Assembly: GCF_025698545.1 (NCBI RefSeq)
Contig: NC_068575.1
Span: 49,423,980-49,487,979, forward strand
Length of the DNA stretch: 64,000 nucleotides
Direction: 5' to 3'
Origin: Gossypium raimondii
Taxonomy: Eukaryota; Streptophyta; Magnoliopsida; Malvales; Malvaceae
The notes below the pieces were generated by a model. It made no database searches. It saw nothing but the letters and a program-made list of their open reading frames with translations, and had not been told where the DNA came from. Below, one piece after another: positions 1-11,067 of the stretch. The translations under genes and the position numbers were made by a program. The stretch's first letter is position 1. Each line of letters starts with the position of its first letter.

Positions 1-316
1 TGAAGTATATTTATTTTTTCATTTTAGTACCTAAACTTTTTTTTCTTTCATGTTTTCTTTCATCTCCCTTAGTCATTCAGCGTCAAAATCTTAAATTTTT
101 TCTTTCATCTCCTTCCACCCATCAAACTCCTCCCCTCCATAATTTATTATTTTTCCATTCTTTTATGTTCTTCACTGTGTATTCAAGGACAAGTTAGATA
201 ATCACAACATTGATAAACTTGCTAAACTTGTGATAGAAAAAGAAAGTGTTGATGGAGAAAAAGTTTATGAGCCTCTTCATAGATGGAAAAGCTGAGCCTA
301 AGCTAGATGTTTCTTA
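1..316. other. AT-rich intergenic, nothing recognised
   Basis: Pyrimidine-rich and AT-rich sequence with no open frame, repeat end or gene part that I recognise. It could be the edge of a gene or repeat lying left of the window. Confidence 0.4.
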
Positions 317-957
317 GGGCCAGTTCTTCATTGCTTAAAAAAAGTACTTCTGACTCCAAAAGTACTTTTGAAAGAAAAACATGAAGAACAATTTGAATTT
401 TAACTTTTTAAGTCTTTTCAAAAACACTTCTGAAAATGAGCTGAAAAGGACAAGCTAAAAGTTTTAGCTTTTCCTCTCCCAAAAGCACTTTTAGTGCTTA
501 ATTACTTTTTCACCCCTCTAATAATATAGTATTTTCTTTTTTTTTCTTGGTGCTTAATTACAAATATTTTAAAATCATTAATTAAAAATAAAAATAATAT
601 TTTTTAAAATACTAATTACAAATATTTAATGATTATATTTAAATATTTAAAACATAGCTTATATATTATAATTAAATTTTATAAATAATTAATATTTATT
701 GCTTAAAATATTTAAAATTTATATTTCATATATTAAAATATTAACAACAAGTTATAATAATTTTTTATATTCTTACTAAAATATAATAATATTAACTAAT
801 ATAAATATTATTTAAATGCATATTTGTTACTTGATAATAACATGTCTAAAATGGACATTTTATTTCTCAAAAGTACTTTTTAACAGCAATGTTAAACACT
901 CAAATTTTAAACTAAACTTTTCAAAAGTACTTCTCAAAAATAATGAAGAACTGGCAC
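317..957. mobile_element. Tourist-like (PIF/Harbinger-type) MITE
   Basis: A 641-bp non-coding element. Its left end reads GGGCCAGTTCTTCATTGC, and the complement of its right end reads GTGCCAGTTCTTCATTAT, followed on both sides by related AAGTACTTTTGA-type sequence. The element is flanked on both sides by TTA (314-316 and 958-960), a 3-bp target duplication typical of PIF/Harbinger elements. The interior is very AT-rich with no coding capacity, so it would depend on a transposase elsewhere. The superfamily call is an inference from the 3-bp TTA duplication and the GGGCC/GTGCC ends. Confidence 0.7.
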
Positions 958-1257
958 TTAGTTTGCACATGTTTGGCTTAAGTCTTCATTGTGTTATTGT
1001 TCTTGTGTAAGAATCAATTCAAATATTGTACTTTTTATTCTGTAATAAACAAAAATCACAAGGTTGATCGTAAGAATTGTGTGACAATTCATATTAATAA
1101 CAAAGACCGTGAATCAAAATGGAATAATTAACTTTTTTTCATTAAGATACGACAAAAGAAAAGAATGATGTGATAAGTGATGATAGTGCTAATGCGAAAA
1201 TGATTCCCTCCCTTGGTAAATATGACATTACATGGAAAAAAAAAAACCACAATTCCG

Positions 1258-1613
1258 CGACCCGGCCCGACGGCCCGCTCGAAATATGGGAGGGTTCGGG
1301 TAAAAATATAGGCCCAAAATATAGGCCTGGGCAAAAAAACGTGGCCTGTTTTAAAAATGGGCCGGGCCTCGGGCACCACTTTTTTGGCCCGGCCCCGGCC
1401 CGAATATAATAAATATATATTTTTAATTTTTAATTTTAAAATATTTTTAAAATATTTTTTTATTTTTTATTTTGAAAATAATATTTTAATGTTTATTTTA
1501 AATGGGCCAGGCCGAGCTCAGGCTTATAATATTTTCCCAGGCCGGGCCTGGGCAAAATTTTAAGCCCATATTTCGGAACGGGCCCAACCTGGCCCGGCCC
1601 ATGGACAGGTCTA
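1258..1613. mobile_element. hAT-type MITE with GGCCCGGCC ends, left end lost (copy A)
   Basis: A copy of the GC-motif family seen six more times in this window. GC-rich blocks (CCCGGCCCGACGGCCCG, the GGGAGGGTTCGGGTAAAAATATAGGCCC stretch, GGCCCGGCCCATGGACAGGTCTA) surround an AT-rich core. The right end stops at 1613 and is followed by ATTCCGAC. The left flank reads ATTCCG directly before GACCCGG, so the matching target duplication survives in part, but about 15 bp of the left terminal repeat are missing. It carries no coding sequence. Confidence 0.7.
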
Positions 1614-1719
1614 ATTCCGACTTTCTATTATACATGAATCTCACATGTTTGGTTACAACAACCACCATAACAATGATTTTAAAATATTCTCTTCTAGAGA
1701 AATAACACACTACAACAGT

Positions 1720-3135
1720 ATTAAAATTTGCATGATGGATGGCTTTCTTGCCTCCAACTTTTAGATACTACTATCCGAGGATATCTTTTAGGAATATATT
1801 ATTATAAGATATTATCTTTTAGGAATATTTAAATATATTGGATATCTTTTAGGTATATATTTAAAAATAGACCTGTTAATGGGTCAAGTCATCCGGCCCG
1901 ACTCTAAGACCTATCCGAAATGTGGGAGGGTTTGGTAAAAATATAGGCTCGAAAAATGGGTTTGGACTCGGGTAAGGTATTTTTGGCCCGGGCCCGATCT
2001 GAATTCACTAAAGGACAAGAAAATTTATTTTTTTAATATTATTTTCTTATTGTTTTCTCCCTATTTTGCTACCATTTTACTATTATGTTGCTACTATTTT
2101 GTTGTTATTGTTTGGATATTGTATAAAACTTATATTATTGTTAATTTTGTTATTATTTTAAAGACATTTGTTAAATTTGTTATTATTTTGGAAGTACTTG
2201 CTTGTTAAGTCGCATCTATCTTAGTGTTATTTAAGTATACATATTTTTTTAAATTTATTTTTAATTTGTTGGGAAGTATTTATTTTGATGTTTTTAGTAT
2301 TTTTGATGTATTATATATATTTTAAAATTATATAAATAATAATAATATGGGCGGGTCAAGTCGGGCTCGGGTTTTAACATTTTTATCCGGGTCAGGCTTG
2401 GGCAAAATTTTAGACCTATTTTTCGAGTCAGGCCCGGGCCTAACAAATAGACCTAAATTTTTAGTTGGGCCCGACCCGACCCATATACACCTCTATTTAG
2501 AAATATATTATTTATCTTTCCAAATATTTATGAATATATTATATATATTTCCTATAAATATTATGTATACTCTTGAGGTCTATGATTAAGATTGAAAGGG
2601 ATTACTCTATTCTTGTCATGACATTTGAGTCAGGTGTTTAACACAAATTATTTTTTTTTCTCAATGGCTGGCAGCGATTCTACTTCTCCACCACCACTTC
2701 ATGGTTTTACTGCTAAGCACTGACAGTCTCTTCTGGCGATGTTCGATAATACACAATCTACTACCAATCGGTTGAACGGTAAGTCCAACAATAATTGGAT
2801 TATCTCCATGGAGTGTTCAAATCATGTTACGGGTGATTTTATGTATTTGAAGAATGTTAAAGAAATTGTAGCATATTCCGTAGGACTTCCTGATGGCCAA
2901 ACAGTGGTGGCCACCCAAGAAGAAATAATTAAATTGACAAACAAAATTCACTTAAAACATGTTCTTTACATACCTAAATTAAACTACAATTTAATTTTGG
3001 TTTCACAGTTGAATGATGATATAAACTGTTTTGTCCAATTTTCTACTAACATATGTGCTATTTAGGACCTTCATTCGAGGGAGCTGATTGGAGTGAGTGA
3101 GAGACAGGATGAACTTTACTACTTCCGACAGCCTT
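1720..3135 (+). mobile_element. Ty1/copia retrotransposon fossil (fragment)
   Basis: Old, broken copy of a copia-type LTR retrotransposon. From about 2663 the sequence encodes a gag start-like peptide and then part of the aspartic-protease/pre-integrase region (a WIISMECSNHVTG-like stretch, then VLYIPKLNYNLILVSQL at about 2960-3010). The AT-rich stretch on its left with a TATAAATA-like box (about 2520-2640) may be remaining LTR. Integrase, reverse transcriptase and RNase H are absent, and there are several breaks. A hAT-type MITE (1868-2495) sits inside the putative LTR part and is therefore younger. Boundaries are approximate. Confidence 0.65.
1868..2495. mobile_element. hAT-type MITE, long form (copy B)
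   Basis: A 628-bp element. The left end is TAGACCTGTTAATGGGTC and the complement of the right end is TAGAGGTGTATATGGGTC. It is flanked by TTTAAAAA (1860-1867) and TTTAGAAA (2496-2503), an 8-bp target duplication with one mismatch, which is the hAT signature. GC-rich blocks lie near both ends and the centre is AT-rich. It has no coding capacity. It is nearly the same length as the copy at 26047-26675 (629 bp), which defines a long subfamily. Confidence 0.8.
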
Positions 3136-3383
3136 ACGATCTGAAAAGCCCAACTCGAATCAACGGCCTCAGCTACGTAGGTCGTAGCTAGATTTTTCCT
3201 AAATATTATCACTAAATAATTTTAAATTTAAAAATCAGATTTAAACTAGAATTTAAACTAATTATAGAGTTGTAACAATATAAAAAATCCTTCAATTTTT
3301 ATCCAGTCACTTTTAAAAAAAATCTTTAACCCTTCAATCTTTATCCAATCATCTTTGAATCTTCAATCTTTCAATCAAGCCCT

Positions 3384-5619
3384 TGTAACAACCCAATTTT
3401 CAGTAGTGTCAGAACAGTGATTTGAGATCACTAAATCCGATGAAAAAGTTAGAAAAATTTATTAATTAATAATTATAAGTTAAGCGTGATTTTAGAAATA
3501 TTTTTGAATTAGTGAATTTTGTGATTTAAAAGAAATTATTAGGTAAATTGGGTCGAAAACGAGGTATCGAGACCTCAATATTATAAACTGAGCTGTAAAT
3601 ATTTTTATAAATATTTACGGAGTGTCATTAGGGTAGTATTAAAGTTTCGTTAAGAAATTTTAACGTTTCGATGGTTCATTGATTAAAAGGATTAAATTGC
3701 AATAGAGATAAAAGTTTAATTAAAGATTAAAGAAAAGTTAAAAGGATCAATTAGGCAATAATGCTTTTTCTAAAGTTGAGACGACAAAAGTATATATTTT
3801 TAAAAAATCTAAAGTTAAAATATATTATTATAATAATATTACTTAAAATTAAGTATAAATATTATATTATATTATAAAAGAAATAAAAGATAGAAAAGAG
3901 AATTGAAACAGAATTGAAAAAGGAAAACAGAGAAGGAGAAAGGAGAAAGAAAAGAAAAAAAGGAGAATTGGGGTTTTGAGGTTCAAACTTAATTTGGTAA
4001 GTTAATTTAATCCATTTTCTTATACTTTTGTGTTTTGGAATCCTAGAACACAATACTACTTGATTTAAGTTGAAATTTTGAAAGTTAATAAATTTTAGAT
4101 GTTGTTCATGTTGAATTAATTGATGAATTAGGGTTAAATTGATTGAATTTCAAGTTAGAAGTTAGTAAATGGTTGATTTGTAAAATAAAACATAAGTTTT
4201 GAATTAATAGGGACTAAATTGAGAGAATTTCAAAATTAGAGATTTATGGTGAAATTAGAGAATTAAATTAGTTTAAAGTGGGAATGGAATGAAAATATGA
4301 AATTAGTTTTCAGGATAAAAATTAGTCTCGGTTCAGGGACTAAATTGGAATTTAGACAAATATTGAGTAAAAATTGAAATATTTAATGTGAGATTGAATG
4401 GTGTTGTATTGATGATTTTTAATTGTTTTAATTCCGTAGCTAGCGTCGTATCGAAATTCTCGACTAAAAAGTGGAAAAATATAGTCGACATCGAATAGCT
4501 CGGAATTCCTGGTTTGTATTTCTATAATCCGAATCTAATTATTAATTATTGTATTTTTAATTAAATGTTATAGTAAGTGATTGATGTGAGAATTATTGTG
4601 TTTTACAATTGAAATGGATTGTCTTGATATGTGATGAAATTATATTGGTTGAATTGAATTGGAATATATATATTATGAATATATATACGTGTAAATGTGA
4701 AATTGTGCAAATATAATAATTAAATTATTTTTTATATGTATAAAATTCAGCCTTAATGCCAAAGTAGATGGAATTTAGAACTACTAGGATATTAGTGACA
4801 TGCCATTAAGGAACCCTAGCGCGCTTTCTGATTATTGGCACGTTAGTGCTCTCTGATTACTAGCACGTCAGTGCTCTCTGTTTAGCACATTTGTGCTCTC
4901 TGTATAGCACTTTAGTGCTCTCTGTTTATTTGTGCATAATAATGCACTTCTGTATTTGTTCCGTATATCCGGTGTGTTCTATAAAATCTACTTTGGGCTA
5001 AGAATAAGAATATAAGATAGTAAACTAAAAATAGAATGTGAAATATGTTGTAAATACACGGAATACGCGAGTTATATACTCATAAATTGATTGTGGTTGT
5101 GGAATGGATAGTGCTATCGTTTAAATGATACGTGAATAAATTATAGAAAGGTATTATATATAGCAAGCGATGAAAATCGAGTATTGTGTGATTTTAAATG
5201 TTCAATTGTGCTTAACATTTTATTATACATATTTTATTATTTTATTTTTAAATATTAAGATTATAGAAATACTACTGAGTTTTTACTCAGCGTACGGTTT
5301 TGTTTTCCGTGCGCAGGTTAAGTACTTAAGTTTGACCGCTGATTCAGCATCCAACAACGATCCCGAACTCAAATATGGTGATGTTTATTTCTTTGTGTCG
5401 GCATGTACTTAGAATGTCTAAATATTAATTATTTTATGATTTGATTGTAAATGAAATTATAAGATCTATTTTTGAGAGTCTATAATTTGGATTAAAACGA
5501 TGCTTGATGACTTGTTTTGATGATATAAAATGTTTGAGATTTCTGTCTGTTTGATCTGAAATCTCCGATAATGCTTCGTAACCCGGTTCCGGCGAGGGAT
5601 ACGGGTTGGGGGTGTTACA
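3384..5619. mobile_element. Solo-LTR-like element (TGTAACA...TGTTACA ends)
   Basis: A 2,236-bp fossil bounded by TGTAACAACCC and GGGTGTTACA, flanked by GCCCT (3379-3383) and GCTCT (5620-5624), a 5-bp target duplication with one difference. It has the look of one long LTR of a Gypsy-type element: TG/CA ends, 5-bp duplication, a purine-rich tract at about 3870-3970, and no gag or pol. Inside, at about 4840-4930, is a short tandem array built on GTGCTCTCTG/TAGCAC units. Gypsy assignment is by recognition of similar LTRs in Malvaceae, not by search. Confidence 0.6.
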
Positions 5620-5624
5620 GCTCT

Positions 5625-6283
5625 CCTCTTTACTTTTTGTTCCGATTTAGCCCTTTTTCTGTAAGAGTTTGAATTTTGCACACCAACTTCATTCCTGATA
5701 ATAAAAATTCAAATTTAATAACATTTTATTTGATAATTAGCCAGAAATAAATATATTAAAAATACGAATTTATCTTATTATCAGTAATACATTTTACAAA
5801 GAAAAAACTTAATTTTACTTTGACTTTTAAAAATAAAATGTCTTCTTTTGACTAAATTAATTTATGTAAAGCTTTTACATAAAATAAAAGCAGTTTAAAT
5901 TTTAAACTCAAATTGTAATTTATCGATCCAACATTCACTTTTTATTTTTTAAATAGTTTGGGTTGAAATTATAATTTATTGATCCAACGTTTACTTTTAT
6001 TTAAAAAAAACTTGAGTTGAAATTATATTTGTAAAAAGAAAACCCATACGTTAAATTTATAAATATGCTCTTCTTCTCACAAATATATGAAGTGTTTATA
6101 ATAGATACAGTTTTCTAAATATATATATATATATATATTAGATACAAATGAAAGTAAATAAAATAAATTGAAGTATTAAAAAAAAGGTGTAGTTACATCT
6201 TTTATTAATTTGATCTTTTAGCTAAATGTGGTTATAGAACTTTTAAAGAGAGTTTTAAAAAATTAAATAAAAATGTTCAACAA
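5625..6283. other. AT-rich intergenic
   Basis: No gene recognised. Low-complexity AT sequence with a short TA dinucleotide run at about 6118-6139. It probably consists of decayed repeats. Confidence 0.4.
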
Positions 6284-6832
6284 GCGTAAAATATATTCAA
6301 GGTCATTAAATTATTAGTAATATTATGTTTTATCCACTTCACTTAAAAAGTTATAAAATGATTATTAAGCTGTTTGAAAGTTTTCATTTAAATCACTAAA
6401 CTACTTAGAAATTTTTATTTAAGTTATTAAGTTTTTTTTTTAAAGTTCGACTAACAAGCTCCAAACTACGATTTAATAATTGGTACAGTGGATCAGTACT
6501 CATCAACGAGTAAAAGAACATACCTTAGATCCAAGTTAATCTGACAGTTAGTGAGTGTGAAAGATTAGAGAAGAAAACTGTTTGGATTTTGGTGCATAAA
6601 TTTGTAATGTTCAAATTTTTTTATGAAAAAAACTTAATTGTAGAAGAGAGGGAAGGAGAGCTTTTGATTGGTATAGACGATGCAAACAAAGAAAGGCATA
6701 CAATAACGGTTTTAACAATCCAGTGATATAAATGAAAACTTTCGAAATAATTTAATGACCATTGTTTTAACTTTTTAAAGTTAAGTGGTCAAAACGTAAA
6801 TTAATTAATAGTGACATGATAACTTGTGTGGC
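6284..6832. mobile_element. Foldback MITE with long inverted ends, copy 1
   Basis: About 550 bp. The left arm (ATTATTAGTAATATTATGTT, then a stretch with ACTTAAAAAGTT and GTTTGAAAGTTTTCATTTAAATCACT) is the imperfect complement of the right arm ending near 6815, so the two arms form a long hairpin of roughly 80-100 bp. The unpaired middle carries a conserved block around CAAGCTCCAAACTACG and GTGGATCAGTACTCATCAACGAGTA, which recurs at 35780-35850. Non-coding. I could not fix the target duplication, so superfamily is open (Mutator-like and other foldback types are possible). Confidence 0.6.
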
Positions 6833-7139
6833 AGATATTGTATATTTCTTGCTGATACGATAATATTTATTTTATATGCAACTAATTTATCTTATATGAA
6901 TTCTCATATTTAAAATTTCAACATTTTAATCAATATTTTATAAAAAATAATTGAGTTTTCTTTAAAAATTAATAATTAGATTTAATTATTTTTAAGATTT
7001 TAACGGCCACATCGTTAAAAATTATAAATGTTCTTATTATGAACTGCAGATTAATCTCTTCCACTGCTCAAAAATTGCAATTCCTCTTTTCTTTTTTACC
7101 AATATATAAAAAAGTAAATTAAATAAATTTAAAAATTAA

Positions 7140-7305
7140 CCAAAACAAAAGACAAAGCAAAAAAGGTAAAATGGGTGGCCCAGAAAATAAGGCTAAGGGA
7201 AGCTAAAACGCGAAAGTCGTCTGTATTTATTCGATTTTCTTTGTCCTGAAGGCGAATCCTCAGAAACAGCACGGTCCTCAAATTCATTGATCTGACCTAG
7301 AAGCT
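7140..7305 (+). promoter_or_regulatory. PEX13 promoter and 5' leader
   Basis: The stretch upstream of the PEX13 start holds TGGCCCA at about 7178 (a site II-like TGGGCC element on the other strand). Such elements are common in plant housekeeping promoters. No clear TATA box stands at a fixed distance. Transcription start not determinable from sequence alone. Confidence 0.35.
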
Positions 7306-9313
7306 ATGGATTCTAATTCCCAACAACCAGGTTCCGTTCCTTTTTTTTCTTTTATGATTTTTTAGGGTTTACCGGTTCAATATACACAATTTTATGATTT
7401 TTTTAGGGTTTGTCTAATCATCGATTAGATATACACAATTATAGACTTATTAGATTCTTGATTTTTATTATTGTTTTTTTTCGCGCGGGGAGGTAGTTGT
7501 TTTTGCTTGCTTGGTGATTTGGTTGAGGAAACTAAGAATCAATCTTGTTATGTTTCGAATGAACAAAAAAATCTAATTGTGTTTCGAATTTTGGGGTTTT
7601 ATGTGGATTTTTAGGGGTTTGTTTATGATAGAATTCGGTCAAGAAATTGAAGGATAATTAGCTTTGTTTAGGCGTTAAAAGAAACTAAATATTTGAAATT
7701 GATCTTTTTTCCCTTTTGTTTTGGTTTTATGCAATTTGTTTATGTTTGACATTCTCAACTGCAGCTACGGGTGTCTCTCCACCTAAACCATGGGAGCAAG
7801 CAGGGGGCTCGACCGGTTCTGGACCCTTTAAGCCGCCATCACCTGGCAGCACAAGTGATGTTGTTGAGGCATCCGGAACAGCAAGACCAGGTGAACTTGT
7901 TTCTACTGCTGACAGGACTGCAGCTGTGAATAGAAATGCTGTTGGTAGGCCCTTACCCAGCAGGCCTTGGGAGCAACAGAACTATGGAAGCACTTACGGA
8001 GGTAAAGATTTAATTTGTCTATTATAATACGAATGGTTGTTACTTATTGTGGAGCTTGTTTAAGTTGGTGTTTGATGCAGGTTATGGTTCTGGCTTAAAC
8101 TACAACTCAGCATATGGTTCGGGAATGTACGGTTCGTCATCATATGGTGGAATGGGTTCTTATGGTAGTGGATTGTATGGAAACAGCATGTATAGAGGAG
8201 GTTATGGTGGTCTATATGGGAACTCTGGAATGTATGGTGGTGGAATGTATGGCGGTGGCCTTGGTGGTGGCTTTGGGGGTCCTATGGGTGGTTATGGGAT
8301 GGGCATGGGTCCATATGGCGAGCAAGATCCAAATAATCCTTTCGGAGCTCCCCCATCCCCTCCAGGCTTTTGGATGTCCTTCCTCCGTGTGGTAATTTAT
8401 TTCGATTCTTATTGTTTATTATCGGATTAAATGTAAAGAATATCATCTATTACTTAAAATGTCCAATCTATCTGTAATGCCAGCCCACCACCTTAGCTAT
8501 CATTATTTCCTTGCTCTGTTCTTGAGCTCAAAATATGCAGTCCAGGAATACTCCAGGAAATATTCACGTTTTTTTATCATTTAACTGGCCATTTTCTAAA
8601 GCACTAAAATAGACTAGTGGATTGTGGAAGGGAAGGTATTAGTTGTAGTTTAGGCTTAGTTCAGGGTAGATCGGGATCTTTTATGAAGTGCTTCTTTAAC
8701 TCTAAAATGTCAGAAACACTTGACGGCTGTTATTTAACTCTGAGAACCAATTTAGATTCTAGGTTACAATGAGCTGATTATAATTTATTTGGGAGTTCTT
8801 TTGAGGTGACTATTGCTCAACTTAAAACTTATAAGTCTGTCCCTTCGTGTGAGTTTTATTTTCACCTCTGATATTTGCTTCCTTCACTAATTGCAGATGC
8901 AAGGTGTTGTTAACTGCTTTGGCAGGATATCTATTCTGATAGACCAGAATACACAAGCATTCCACATGTTTATGACTGCTCTTCTTCAGGTGCTGCTTGC
9001 CCATTTGTTTTGTCCAAAAGTTCATAATAGTTGAATCAGTGTTCGGTATGTGGAATTTGTAGCATGTTGTTGACGCATGGCATATCGTTATTTGCAGCTT
9101 TTCGATCGCACGGGATTATTGTATGGAGAGTTAGCTAGATTTGTGTTAAGACTGCTGGGAATCAAATCAAAACCCCGAAAGATCAATCAACCAGGACCAG
9201 GTGGACTCCCAGGACCCCATAACCCTCATGGGAATCAAAACTACATTGAAGGGCCAAAGGCTGCTCCCAGTGGTGCATGGGACAATGTATGGGGAGAAAA
9301 TGGCAGCGCCTAG
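7306..9313 (+). CDS. PEX13: Peroxin 13 (peroxisomal docking protein)
   Basis: Exons 7306-7330, 7765-8001, 8081-8391, 8897-8989 and 9098-9313 join with GT-AG introns in phase to a 293-residue protein, close to Arabidopsis PEX13/APM2 (about 304). PEX13 sits in the peroxisome membrane and, with PEX14, docks the PEX5 and PEX7 cargo receptors for matrix protein import. The N-terminus carries two PWEQ motifs (W18 and W77). A Gly/Tyr/Ser/Met-rich stretch with YGSG and MYGGG repeats follows (about 88-165), then PPSPPGFWMSFLR and hydrophobic segments, then a polar tail ending WDNVWGENGSA. As in other plant PEX13 proteins, the C-terminal SH3 domain of yeast and animals is absent. The first exon encodes only eight residues, so a start in exon 2 would be wrong. 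Intron 1 has a short duplicated block containing TTTTTTTAGGGTTT. Confidence 0.92.
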
Positions 9314-9869
9314 TTTGATTATCGATGGTGGCCTAGCCAAAGCACACGCTCCAATTTGAGTACCCTGCTTGATGAAGACCAGGAGGACCTCATTTGAAGA
9401 ATGTGACCGAAGTTTTTCTACAATTGTCTGAATATACCACCCACTCTCAATAGTGTTAAAAAAGAAAGATTGAAACTTAATAATAGCCCTTAAATGTGTG
9501 CTTATAGGTATCTTGACACTAAGGCAATAATAATTATTATATTTTTGATGATAAGTGAGTGTGATATTCTTTCCACGGTTAACCATATTCTAACATTTTA
9601 TTATCAAATTATACAGTTGGTTTGCAAACCAATTAACTTTAACTTGATTAACTAACCACAATCTAGAATTAGCAAGCGCTCTTCCAAAAAAACCAGAATG
9701 ATTGAAGATTACAAACAAAAGAAAACCAAAAGTGTGGCAGTATGTTATAGACCAAACACAAGTGAGGTAGTAAGGTGCTTTTTAATGACCTTGTCTTACA
9801 ACCGAATGCAATTCCAATAAAAATAAAAAGTAAACCTAAGAAAAGGTCTCATGCTATATGAAAAGTGCC
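9314..9869. other. Convergent 3' region of PEX13 and FBL12
   Basis: Tail-to-tail interval holding the 3' UTRs of PEX13 (+) and the F-box gene (-). It is AT-rich, with several AATAAA-like words on both strands (for example near 9480 and complementary ones near 9820). The longer antisense frame across 9167-9586 is a chance frame opposite the PEX13 last exon. Confidence 0.5.
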
Positions 9870-11057
9870 TCAAGTTGACTCATCATAATCTATGCTGTCC
9901 CAATTAGGCCCTATCGACATTACTTCTTCAGCCTTGATCTCAACGTTGCATCTATACAATTTAAACAACTCCAATGCTGTATCTGATATCCGGCTATTCC
10001 GGCTCATGTACAAAACAGAGAGCTCTTTGCAGCCATCTCTTACAGCCTGCAAACCTTGATGACATAAGTTTCGGCAGCGATTCACATGGAGTTTCTTTAA
10101 ATTATGGCAGTTTGATCCGATGGAAGCCCAGCCTAGAACCCTAACCTCGTGACACAATGCCAGGTTCCACTCCTGAAGTTGCGGACACCCTTTTGCAATT
10201 GCAACAATAGAAGCATCAGTAACGCTTCTACACATTCGAAGATTAAGGATTTTAAGCCTTGCTGCAAATCCATTCCCTATTGCTTCCAATCCATTTCTGA
10301 AGTTTGAGCAACTTAAACCGGCGATGTTCAAAAACTTAAGCCCACCTCCACTAACAATGGACATTATTCCTACGGGTTCAAGATTACAACATTCAGCATC
10401 GATGTAGACAAGAGTTGATGAACAGCCTCTTAAGCCAACACCAGTTACACCCCGGCAATTAGATATCTTAACTGCTTGAAGTTCACGGCATCCTTGAGAA
10501 AGAGCTCTCAACCCAGAGTCCGAAATACATGAGCAATAAGCAAGATTCACATGCCGCAAAGCCAAGCAAGCATTAGCTAAAGCTTCTAGCCCGGTATCAG
10601 TAATGCTGCATCGGTAAAGACTAATAGTAGTCAAGAAGGGACAACCATCACCAACTAGGGAAATCCCATAATCGCTGATTTTAAAACAACAGTCCAGACA
10701 TAGGGTTTGCAATTTCGAACCATAGGGTTTCAAGTAGCTTAGGGCCGAATCCAGTATCTCTACGCAACCGGAAAGGGATAAATACTCTAAATGCTGAAAA
10801 CGGGCAAGAATCCTGTAAAGATGGAATGAGTTGATATCGGTACAGCTCTGAGATAACGAGGAAGGGCCAACAATGCCGAAAGAACATGGAAATTGTAAGG
10901 ACCGACGATTCAAGTTTTGAATATTAAGCCAGCGGTGGCAAGTTAGGCCAAATGATTCACGGTCAGTCCTACAGTCAAGAAAATTGAAAATAAAACAGAG
11001 GCAATCATCAGGTAGGAGCATGATCGAAGTGACACCGTCCATCAAAGAATCTCCCAT
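9870..11057 (-). CDS. FBL12: F-box/LRR-repeat protein 12-like
   Basis: A single uninterrupted 395-residue frame. The N-terminal F-box (about 14-54; LLPDDCLCFIFNFLD, then FGLTCHRWLNIQN) binds SKP1 in SCF ubiquitin ligases. From about residue 90 the chain is built of cysteine-containing leucine-rich repeats of about 25 residues (LSLSGC, LCLDCC, ISLYRC, VNLAYC, VKISNC, LNLRMC, LHVNRC), the substrate-recognition solenoid. Sequence and length match Arabidopsis FBL12 (At3g07550). In Arabidopsis this gene is next to PEX13 (At3g07560), as it is here. The start lies only 10 nt after the stop of the gene at 11068-11781, so the two frames may share one transcript. A second ATG five codons in is an alternative start. 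Confidence 0.9.
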   Translation of the reverse strand: MGDSLMDGVTSIMLLPDDCLCFIFNFLDCRTDRESFGLTCHRWLNIQNLNRRSLQFPCSFGIVGPSSLSQSCTDINSFHLYRILARFQHLEYLSLSGCVEILDSALSYLKPYGSKLQTLCLDCCFKISDYGISLVGDGCPFLTTISLYRCSITDTGLEALANACLALRHVNLAYCSCISDSGLRALSQGCRELQAVKISNCRGVTGVGLRGCSSTLVYIDAECCNLEPVGIMSIVSGGGLKFLNIAGLSCSNFRNGLEAIGNGFAARLKILNLRMCRSVTDASIVAIAKGCPQLQEWNLALCHEVRVLGWASIGSNCHNLKKLHVNRCRNLCHQGLQAVRDGCKELSVLYMSRNSRISDTALELFKLYRCNVEIKAEEVMSIGPNWDSIDYDEST

Positions 11058-11067
11058 GTCAACCTTG

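Noticed and set aside
1128-1710. Four overlapping frames rich in Pro, Gly and Arg
   Set aside because: They lie in the GGGCC-rich ends of the hAT-type MITE and have no splice or start context.
4840-4930. CRISPR-like spaced short repeats
   Set aside because: A degenerate tandem mini-array inside an LTR-type element in plant DNA; no regular spacers.
8114-8395. Alternative-frame ORF over PEX13 exon 3
   Set aside because: Frame shadow of the Gly/Tyr-rich exon; the true frame joins neighbouring exons in phase.
7306-11057. PEX13 - FBL12 - formin as one collinear block with Arabidopsis At3g07540-At3g07560
   Set aside because: PEX13 and FBL12 fit, but the formin here is 30 kb away and next to the thioesterase, which fits the chromosome 5 order better.
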